DNA of 64,000 bases, taken from the NCBI GenBank assembly GCA_000507305.1, contig DF239130.1:186001-250000 (forward strand), written 5' to 3'. Below are positions 11,288 to 19,900 of this stretch, piece by piece. The stretch's first letter is position 1. Each line of letters opens with the position of its first letter. Made by a program: the position numbers and the translations under genes. A model generated the notes under the pieces. That model saw only the letters and a list, made by a program, of their open reading frames with translations. It was not told the DNA's origin and made no database searches. This DNA is from Breviolum minutum Mf 1.05b.01. Its lineage: Eukaryota > Sar > Dinophyceae > Suessiales > Symbiodiniaceae.

Positions 11288-11388
11288 CTGGTTGGTGGTT
11301 TCAACCTACCTGAAAAATATGAGTCAAATTGGAAAGCTTCCCCAGGTAGGGGTGAAAAATGAAAAATATTTGAGTTGCCACCACCTAG
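11288..11388 (+). repeat. Family A palindrome, copy 5
   Basis: Subfamily with the GAGTTGCC arm. TAGTTAT occurs on both sides (11281-11287 and at the right border). Confidence 0.75.
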
Positions 11389-11397
11389 TTATAGTTG

Positions 11398-11830
11398 CCC
11401 ATTTTGATGATGATTGCAATGATAAACCCCTACTTGAAAGATGGTGCTTAAAAAACCAACCTACCAACATGGTGGCCGGTTGGACTTCCAGGGTATACAT
11501 TAAGTATGCAAATTCATGCAGTTTGCGGCCATTTTTTGAGGTTGGACATTTTAAGCAATCAATCGTTGAAGTGAATATGACTTTTTTAAGCTGAACAATG
11601 AAAACAACTCGGTTGTTTAGGGTATATAGGGGATGAAATACTAGCCACTTATGTGGGGATTATAGTAAACCATTAAAAGGATCAATATTAAACAACGGGT
11701 ATAATGGAACTAAGAGGCTTTTTTTGTGGCTTAAGTGGCTTTACATGGCTTCACATTGGGCTTTTGTCACAGAAAGAAAGCGGGGTGCAAACAAAATCTT
11801 TGTCAATCGAGTTATTCCCAAATTTGTTAG
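11398..11830 (-). repeat. Inverted duplication, left copy
   Basis: Matches the reverse complement of 31790-32222 over about 430 bp. The core from CCGGTTGGACTT to TTTTTTGAGGTTGG is almost identical; other parts differ by small indels. It contains an inverted family B repeat. The copies lie about 20 kb apart and bracket both LINEs. Confidence 0.8.
11594..11740 (-). repeat. Family B repeat, copy 5 (inverted)
   Basis: The only B copy reading on the minus strand; it lies wholly inside the inverted duplication 11398-11830. Confidence 0.75.
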
Positions 11831-11993
11831 GCTCTCCTGCACCTTTCTAAAGGGAATTTTACACCCCTGGAAATCTAACATGACAATGGCAAATATCCAC
11901 CCATGAGTGAAGATGTATCTCCTATAAAAGAATCTGGGCAATTTATTATAAATCATTAACCTGATTTAAGGCCATATTTGTGGGGATTCCCTT

Positions 11994-12005
11994 ACTAAAC
12001 CACCA
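11994..12005. repeat. Target-site duplication, 3' side of the LINE
   Basis: ACTAAACCACCA, identical to 20760-20771, directly abutting the 3'-terminal 9-bp repeats. Neither side extends the match (T and C here, A and T at the other copy). Confidence 0.75.
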
Positions 12006-12023
12006 CTCTTTCCGCTCTTTCCG
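12006..12023 (-). repeat. 3'-terminal tandem 9-mer of the LINE
   Basis: Two exact copies of CGGAAAGAG (minus strand) form the extreme 3' end of the element in place of a poly(A) tail. Such terminal repeats are typically made by template slippage during target-primed reverse transcription. Confidence 0.75.
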
Positions 12024-12035
12024 AATCGTCCACGA

Positions 12036-12055
12036 GCCTCGGCTGGTGCGGAGGC
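12036..12055 (-). other. LINE 3'-UTR stem-loop
   Basis: GCCTC and GAGGC arms enclose a 10-nt loop 12 nt inside the 3' repeat. The shared string CAGCCGAGG also occurs in the hairpin of the neighbouring older LINE tail (20780-20795). A 3' hairpin is a plausible recognition element for the element's own reverse transcriptase; that role is inferred. Confidence 0.4.
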
Positions 12056-12080
12056 ACTTGGTTCATCAAAAAGAAATCGC

Positions 12081-12929
12081 TTAGATTGTCCTAAGCTGCT
12101 TTACACTGTGGAAAGTAGGCTGATGCATCCGCAGCAGTGCTTCAGCCTTTGCTTTGCGCTGCTGCGTAAAACGGATAGAGATGCACTGCGTCCAGAAGGA
12201 AACTACGTCAGAATTCGGTCTGATGTGAAGGACTCGACATTCTCTTCCAGTAACTTGCATCAATCCTCGTTAGAAACTTGCAAGACTGTTCGCCCGTCGT
12301 ACAAAAGTGTGATGTTCTTTCGTCGCAACTGGAAGATACCAACGTTTTGAATGCTGATTGTATCTGAAACCAATTGTCGAAAACTCATCCTCAAAAATTG
12401 TATTGAGTTCAAACCAGGACACCAACTTCGCTGGTGCTTCTGCATGTTCAAGCGTCGACAACCATCTCAAAAACGCCCCCAGCCGGTCAACTCGATATCT
12501 GAGTGGCACTTCAAGTGAAGGCTCAAAAGAAAGTGACACCACCGACAAATCTTCCTCTGTAAGGCGTGGCTTTCGTTCAGCCGTGGCGGTTGTTGGTTTT
12601 TCCTTGACTGCCCGCATGCCAATTTGAACTATTGTTTGATGAATTCCCCGTCTCAGTTGATGCATAAGCCCGACCTCATGTTTTGTTCGAGCCCACTGTT
12701 CAACCAATGTCGGATAACTGTACAAGCTTGATTCCGCAATCGCATCTGCTGCGCTGTTGCCCTGAAAAACCCACTCTTCAAAATCGTTCATTGCTCCCTG
12801 TGGTGATTGATGGCTGACAACTTTGAGTACTGTAACTAACAAATGGCCCAGTTGTCGTATATTGTCATGAAGGTGCATCCACAAATCTACATCTTTTTGG
12901 TTCGGCTTGAAGCTACGAGGTTTTTTTTT
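12081..12929 (-). pseudogene. LINE ORF2 C-terminal part: RNase H end and tail, shifted frame with a stop
   Basis: The RNase H fold resumes in another frame right after the A9 run at 12921-12929: the His-containing VVSHQ and the final-Asp segment NSAADAIA are here. A tail with LVSWFELNT and WYLPVATKE follows and runs into TAA at 12270-12272. The same frame then stays open, with protein-like sequence, to TAA near 12081. Compared with ORF2, one base in the A-run is surplus and CAA to TAA is the simplest origin of the internal stop. Sequencing error in the homopolymer is a real alternative for the first lesion. Confidence 0.7.
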
Positions 12930-15900
12930 GGTATTTTTTGATACGCTTAAAAACTAGATCATTATCTACCCATAGCACTATCGGTCTCTGTGCCAAAGCT
13001 GCAAAACGACATGCCTGAATGGCTGCACAAATCTCTCCTCGAACTGCTGTTTGAAGAATCCCCCGAACTACGCCGTTTGCTAGTGGTTGGAATGTTTGAA
13101 AATCATTGTTGGCCAGTGCAATTCCCCATGTGGCAACACGATGCAAAGGATTTGCTGGTGACAAACATCCGCCATCTGTAAAGCAATGTAGTGTTTCTGG
13201 CAGAACTCTCGGCCATTGGAAAGTATCATCCAGTGGTGGAAGTTCTTGCAGCATAGTTTGAAGTTTCCTAACACTAGGTGGTTCAGGTATCCACCCATGC
13301 ACACTGACACAAGGATCAAGAGTCTGAATCATGGTGACTTGCTCATGTGTGAGGTGTGAACGTTGTTCCTGAAAGGCTGCACAAAACCAATGTCGATGTA
13401 TCTGACTATCCTCTGCTGGACAGAAAGGGCATTTGTTTATTTCACTTCGGCCTTGTTGGACCGCATGATCTGTAGTGAAGAAAGTCCCGTTTAAGCTTAC
13501 CCTGAGTATGGCTGCTTCATCTGGTGACATGGATGCAAGCTCAGAATTAGTGATGTCTGGGCTGATCCACTGCATACCTTTCATTGTTTTGCGTTGGGCC
13601 AAAATGGCCTTGATACGATCTTGCCATGCTTGCTTCAACCTTATCATTAGCTCCTGTGGTGCACACGTCATGATATTGATAGGGCGTTGCATTTGGTCAT
13701 TGAAAGTTGTCTCTCTGCTCCATTCCCAGCCTATTTGCCTTGCACGAGTGAGCAGCACACTGCAAGGTCCCGGTGGTGGTCTCAATCTTGGATCATGCTG
13801 CAACGATTGCATTACATAGCTGGTTATGTTTGGATCCATCATCGCTCTAAAGTCGTTGAAGGTCTTGACTATTGTATGAAACTGGGGGTCAAGCTGTGCA
13901 TTTTCAATTAGTGACAAATGTGCTAATGGTGATGTACCTGCATGTGCCACCTTGAGTCCTTGCATACATCCAGTTCTTAACGAGTCAAAGTTTTCATCTC
14001 CTATGTGAGTTATGGTGGCCCCATGAAGACAGTGTGGCCATGCTTTGGCCCTGACAGCTCGTACTTTTTGTGTGTATCCTGCCAACGATCTGCTCAAACG
14101 ATTCCAAATTGGAAGCATTGCTTTGCACCGATCAAGGACTGTATAGTTGGTTGCTTGTCCCGTGTATTGCATGTGCCCTCCAAGGTCTCGTGCTGAGTGT
14201 TTGATGGTTAGTCTATTTTGCTTTAGTTGACGCCGTTCTTCTGCCTGCACACTCCAAACATATGTTTTATCAGAGTCAATCAAAACATCCATGGCTTCTG
14301 TGAAAGATTTTAGACTTCCAAGGCTTGCTTCAGTCACCTGTGCATTGGGTGCTGTGCATTCAATGTTATCTACATACGACCACAAAGTAACACTTGGGTG
14401 TTTGAAGGACATCCATTTGTGACAAACTATGTTTGTTGTCAGCATTGCTGTTACCGATAACGCATCTCCTTCGGCGAAGCCTGTTGAGGACTTCACCGAA
14501 GGCCCCACACAATTTCGAAGCTTGAATCTTCTTTGCATAGCGACGAGTGCTAGGCTCCAGGCTCGTAGGATAGGTTTGGGTATACCAAAATGGTCCATTA
14601 GGGTGATTATTGGCAGTCTTGGCAACAGGTTGAAGGCCTTCACCAGGTCTATTACCCCCCCCGATAAGCTTTGATTGCTATGTTGGGCCAGTTCTATCTC
14701 ACTTTGGATGCCTAGCCACACTTGCGTGGCGTATCTATTTGGGAGGTTGCCCGTACATGTCATTGGTGACATGGCACACAAATGAAGTAAGATCTGTTTC
14801 GCACGAATCGAACCCCAAACCCTGTATGCTAGTGAGAATATCGTGATTGGGCGATATTGCCCCACCTTCGTCGCCCCCGGTGTTTTTTCCAGGGCCACCA
14901 CAAAACCTGTGATCATTTGAATTGGCCATGAAGATCCTCTTTCTATATTTTTGAAAATGTCTAGCAAACGAAGCTTAATGTCTTTGGGTAACATCAAAAG
15001 GTCTTGTTTGGACATTCCGTCTGGGCCTACAGCGGCATGTTTCTTCTTTTTACGAAGTTCACTATCCCACTGCTCTATCGTAATCGTTTCGTATGCCATT
15101 TCAGGTTGTTTAGGGAAGGCATTGATGGCGAAATCGATTATTGGATTCCAGAAGTTAACATCTGTATTGAGATGTCTGTCCCACCTTTCGCTCCATTCTG
15201 CTCTAAACCTTTCAAAAAGATCCAGGATGTTTCCTACCATTTCTTCTTGACAAACTTTTTGATTTGGATGTAGTTCTGCTACCGACTCCAACCATAGTTT
15301 ATCTGTTTCTGCGTGGATTATTGACAACTTACGACCTCCTGCAAAGATCGGAATGTGTTGCTTCCATTTTTGGTGAGGTGTTACCACAATGGAAAAATCG
15401 TCATGGTCAACTTCTTCAATTGTGGCTTCCAGTCTGTCTACTAAAGCTTGTAACGGCTGTGGCTTGTCTTGCTGTAGGTCTCTGAAAACGATGTTTGGGT
15501 CATCAAGGCGTCTTTGTTTGGCATGTTGGGTGCGGCACGAAATCAGCTTTTTCTCAAAACTCCTCAGTTCTTTTTCAATGCATCTTGCAATGGTGCTTGC
15601 GATTTCCTGGCTTGGTGGTGGTTCGGGGATTTCTTTAAGGTCTTCACTCTGCATTGTTTTCCAGTATGCTCGGAAATTTGGGTGAAAACCTTTTGCATTT
15701 TTTATGCTTTGCCACAAATGATCACGATGAATGGCTTTTGCGGTATCTAGATCTTGGACACTTGCTATTCTGACATAGTTGGCCAATCTTCTACATTGTC
15801 TCAACAGTCTTGCATGTTGAAGGTCTAATCCATGAAATTTCGGTTGAATTTCACCTGCCCTACCTACTTTTGGTGGTGCATTATATTCTTGGACTAAAGT

Positions 15901-16980
15901 TACTTCTGTGATGGATGCTCTGCCCTTCTGGGATGCGTGCAACGCTTGTTTGCCATCTCTCAAGAGTTGTTGATCCACCCTTTGTTCAAAGTCTTTAGCC
16001 AACTGATGGTAGGCTTGGGTTAAGTCTTTTTCATCCTCTTGTGACGATATTGCATGTTCCTTATCTGCATTCTCGACTGCTTCAAGTTCTACCTTGTCTA
16101 GAGGTTTTGGTGTTCTCCATAATGGGACAATTGGTGGTGAACCTATGGAGCTGAATGTAGCCCAAAGGATTGCATGATCTGAAAACCAAGTATCATCTAC
16201 ATGTACGTCTTCCAAGTAAACTGCTAGCTCTGGACTGACAAAAATGTGATCTTTTGTTGTCACCCCTTTACATGTTGGTTGTATTGGTTTATCATATTTT
16301 TCCAATGCCCATTGTTGAATGTTTACCCAGCCTTTTTGACGAAGAAACTCGAAGCTCTGAAGACCACCTACCGGTTGGTTGAAGTCTCCTGCTATAAATC
16401 TTAACCCTTCACTGTTATAGACTAGCCTTTCTATGATTAATTCCATTTGTTCTTCTGTCTTCTCTTTCGTGGCTAAAGTGTCTGGTTGTGCTGAGATACC
16501 ATACACGACACCTCCTTGTATCCACCGATTTGCCATCAGGAAGCTCGCTGCATGAATTCTCTGTTGGTTCCACTTTTCTACGCTCCAGGTTGGAGTCATT
16601 GGGCGGCTGCTTGTTGCATTCGTAAGGAATCCTACCCCTCGGTGACGACCCCCCACTGCAGAAATTGTACACGATTTTGGAGGCACTGATGCTCCCATTT
16701 GCATGCTATATCCAGCTTTATGGAGTGCTAATTCTTTTGAAAGTTTTGATTTCCCCTGCTGCGTGAGGTGAGTTTCTGAAACTGCCCACACTGTGCTAAA
16801 AGATTCTTTTGGCATTCTTGCTAGCAATTGGCTTTTACCTAGCAAACCCGTTGGATTTAGGCATCCAATCAAAGGCCGTACTTCGGGCCCAGGATTACTT
16901 GCCTCCCCGATGCGACAACCAAAAGCTGCCACGAAAACAAGCCAATGAAGCTTGTTATATACCCTGATGTTTGGACTCAA
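12913..16980 (-). CDS. LINE ORF2: endonuclease, reverse transcriptase, zinc finger, RNase H (N-terminal 1,355 codons)
   Basis: EEP endonuclease: SETH (68-71), GDFNQP (198-203) and SDHAILW (267-273). Reverse transcriptase: RPIT (710-713), motif A VIDLVKAFN with D778, motif B GFAEGDALS (834-842), motif C SYVDN (868-872), which differs from the usual (F/Y)xDD. C-X2-C-X7-H-X4-C finger at 1184-1200. RNase H acidic residues in FTDG (D1269), RGE (E1316) and WVDN (D1339); the rest of RNase H follows after a frameshift in an A9 run. The protein should nick target DNA and prime cDNA synthesis. The listed first codon is TTG; no ATG occurs before residue 56, and ORF1 is in the same frame upstream across one TGA, so translation probably continues from ORF1 or the TGA is a mutation. 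A 2A-like NPGP lies at residues 29-32. Confidence 0.85.
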   Translation of the reverse strand: MSPNIRVYNKLHWLVFVAAFGCRIGEASNPGPEVRPLIGCLNPTGLLGKSQLLARMPKESFSTVWAVSETHLTQQGKSKLSKELALHKAGYSMQMGASVPPKSCTISAVGGRHRGVGFLTNATSSRPMTPTWSVEKWNQQRIHAASFLMANRWIQGGVVYGISAQPDTLATKEKTEEQMELIIERLVYNSEGLRFIAGDFNQPVGGLQSFEFLRQKGWVNIQQWALEKYDKPIQPTCKGVTTKDHIFVSPELAVYLEDVHVDDTWFSDHAILWATFSSIGSPPIVPLWRTPKPLDKVELEAVENADKEHAISSQEDEKDLTQAYHQLAKDFEQRVDQQLLRDGKQALHASQKGRASITEVTLVQEYNAPPKVGRAGEIQPKFHGLDLQHARLLRQCRRLANYVRIASVQDLDTAKAIHRDHLWQSIKNAKGFHPNFRAYWKTMQSEDLKEIPEPPPSQEIASTIARCIEKELRSFEKKLISCRTQHAKQRRLDDPNIVFRDLQQDKPQPLQALVDRLEATIEEVDHDDFSIVVTPHQKWKQHIPIFAGGRKLSIIHAETDKLWLESVAELHPNQKVCQEEMVGNILDLFERFRAEWSERWDRHLNTDVNFWNPIIDFAINAFPKQPEMAYETITIEQWDSELRKKKKHAAVGPDGMSKQDLLMLPKDIKLRLLDIFKNIERGSSWPIQMITGFVVALEKTPGATKVGQYRPITIFSLAYRVWGSIRAKQILLHLCAMSPMTCTGNLPNRYATQVWLGIQSEIELAQHSNQSLSGGVIDLVKAFNLLPRLPIITLMDHFGIPKPILRAWSLALVAMQRRFKLRNCVGPSVKSSTGFAEGDALSVTAMLTTNIVCHKWMSFKHPSVTLWSYVDNIECTAPNAQVTEASLGSLKSFTEAMDVLIDSDKTYVWSVQAEERRQLKQNRLTIKHSARDLGGHMQYTGQATNYTVLDRCKAMLPIWNRLSRSLAGYTQKVRAVRAKAWPHCLHGATITHIGDENFDSLRTGCMQGLKVAHAGTSPLAHLSLIENAQLDPQFHTIVKTFNDFRAMMDPNITSYVMQSLQHDPRLRPPPGPCSVLLTRARQIGWEWSRETTFNDQMQRPINIMTCAPQELMIRLKQAWQDRIKAILAQRKTMKGMQWISPDITNSELASMSPDEAAILRVSLNGTFFTTDHAVQQGRSEINKCPFCPAEDSQIHRHWFCAAFQEQRSHLTHEQVTMIQTLDPCVSVHGWIPEPPSVRKLQTMLQELPPLDDTFQWPRVLPETLHCFTDGGCLSPANPLHRVATWGIALANNDFQTFQPLANGVVRGILQTAVRGEICAAIQACRFAALAQRPIVLWVDNDLVFKRIKKYQKKTS

Positions 16981-16986
16981 ACTGAG

Positions 16987-19900
16987 TCACTCCATCCTGG
17001 CCCTCTTGGCAAAAAGTTGCTCTATGCGAGCCATTTGATCTTCTGATTTCGAGTCAAGTAACTGGTGGATTGACTGTTGCTGCTGCTCAACCTTCTGATC
17101 CACCGCTTGAATCTGGGCATGCATACGCTGATTTTGTTGTGTCTGCTGCGACTGAAAAGTTTGCACACTTGTCGTCAAATCATGGACTCGTTGCTCAAGT
17201 GCACTTATCCGGCCTTCGGATGCTGACGACATGGGTTCATCTGGCTGAACTTTCTGCAGCTTCTGTTCAATTGTTGCTTCAACTTTCGCTTGCAATGCTG
17301 CAAACTGTGCCACTGAAATTTCCTTGCTCGGTTTGGTACTGTTTTGCCACGGGTCATAGTGCAACCATGGATCTGGGGCGTTCTTCTTTTCATCTTTCTT
17401 CTCATCTTTCTTGGAAGTCTGTTTCAGGCATTGGATGGTCTTATCGGATGCAACGACTGTCAATGGCGGGGTGCTTTGCAACTGACCTGCTGGTGTTTCC
17501 GATGTGATTAGAACATCTCCATGGGCCAGTTGGTACACCAGGTTCTCTGGGGGTTTGGCCGCCTGTACCGTCCAAATCATTCCTGCACGATCTGTTGACT
17601 GGGCATATGGCCCAATAGGCCTGGCCTCCCATTCCCACTTACGGAACACATTGGCAATCGACTGACGAGTTGACCCATAGGGCAGGGGCCCCACCCGAAA
17701 TTTTTTCAATTCAGTTCCTTGGATGAACAAGATTTCTGGACGATGCAACTGGTGAACCCCCGAAGCTTTATCATTGTCAACCCTCAGTCCATATCTGTCC
17801 CCTGAACGCGCAAGGGTAGTTCTAACTTCTGATGACCGAACTGCAAGTTGTGCTTCTGCAAAGGTCTTCTTTGGGAGCCAAATCACCTGATAAGCATCAT
17901 CTGGTTGTCGCCCTGTTGTGCTTCTGGGTTCACAGTAAAGGCCTTCATTGCCACTTACTTGACACAAAACATCTGCTACCATACTTTGAACTCGGATGCA
18001 CACCACAAAGACTGCACATTCTGCTTGAGGTGTTTTTGTCATGCGGATGGACAGGAATTGGCGATCCCAGACGTCTAGTATTTCTTGCTGGTGTTGTGCA
18101 AAAATCGGATTCTGCATGATCTGACGAACTGGATGCTTAAGAAAGTCTTGCCATTCTCCTTGATATTGGTCTTTGTACACCATTGCCCTAACTACTCTGT
18201 TTGCTACTTCCTGGATCTGGAGGCACTGTGATGGCACATTACGACCCACCTGCTTGCTTCCAATCTGCAACATAGCTACTTGCACTAAAATCGGCTCTTG
18301 TGTTTCTAGGCAAATGGCTGGTACTTTGATCAATTCTCTTTGTTCCGGAATCCTTTTGTCTTCAAAATCCAGAATGAGAAGTGCTATCCCTTCTGTGGTG
18401 ATCGGTTTCTGCAACTGGAAATATGGCAAGGCTTCTTCTATGTTTGCTACGACAACTCCTTGAGAAACGGAGCCGATACTGCTTGCTGCAATGTGTTCCA
18501 ATTCAATGCCGTCTGCTTGACAAAACACTGCTTTTGGGATGTGAATCTGGTCGGCTGACAATTTAAAGGATTCATTGGTTTTTGATCTCCCCTTTGCTTT
18601 GTTGTTCTTACGACCTACGGTGCCGCCTTCTTTGATTCGGCGGTCGATTGTTGCTTGCAATTCATCTGCCAACACAATTCTGATTGGCGGACGGACCATG
18701 CTGGCCCTTGCTTTCAGATCTGCCCATGGTTTGGCTGAAGTCAAAACTTGTTGGATTACACTTTTACCCAAGCTCTGCATCAGGTTAGCTGCACATTCGG
18801 TGCACCTAGTTTTGGCCACTCCGTGATCTTGCAACAATTGTGCGAGTTTTTCATCTGGATTCATCATGCCCCCTAGTGTGAGTGGACACCAAACAAACTC
18901 TTGTGCGAGACTTGTCTCTTCTAGGTGTCGATGAAAAGCGGCTCGTCGCTGGGATGCTTCAAAACCATTCACAAACGTCACGGCGGTGTTCTGGACATAT
19001 GCTTGAATCCATGCAATCGTTTGGAAACCACAGTCGTTTTGGAATGCATGTGCACACGTAATCGTTTTCCATTGGATGTCATTTGCTTCATTCTGCCATG
19101 CATGCTGTGCCCATCTTTGAAAAAGGCCTACTGCCTCTGGTGTTGTTGTAATTTCCATACCTTCGTTATTATGGGCTATTCCTATTGGGACCCAATGTTG
19201 ATTCCACAAAACAAAACTTGCAGTCTTCTCCACATTGTTGTGTTGGAGGGATTCCGCAATCTGTAGTACCCAAAACGAGAAATCTGTTGCAGTGGCTGGA
19301 CTATCCATGAGAATCAAACCTTGGAATGTGCTTCCTTTGGCAATTTCATCAACCTTAAGTCGATAAAAATCCATTTCATCACTTGCTGTCCAACCCTTTT
19401 GTTGCCAAAGCAGGATGTCTCGCTTGTCATGTCTTAGATCTGGCTTCTTATCTGTTTTGTCCTGGGCGGTTACACAACGAAGGATACTGCCATGCTCTAT
19501 TTGTTGTGTCTCTGGGATTATTTGTCCTACTGCATCTGTGATCTGAACAGTCTTCTTGTTCTGCAAACGACTTTCTGCTCCAATAAGTTGTGAGCATTTT
19601 GTGCCTTTGGGTGCAACAATTTTCTCAATGGCTGACTGATCACCTACGAGATATACTTCAATGACTTGAAAAGAATCATCTCCTTGCAATTGTTCTGGAA
19701 ACTGTTCCTCAATTACTAGATCCTCATTTGAAAGCAAGGCTGAACTTTCCTTACCCTCTTCACCTTTGGTCTTCTTGTCATCTATGTCTTCTTTCTTGGA
19801 AGCGGCAACATGTTCTTCAATCTTTGGTCTTTTCTTCGGAACCGCTTCAAACCCAGGGACTGCCCCTCTTTTGAAAGCCTCTGTGCAGTTGACTCTTTGG

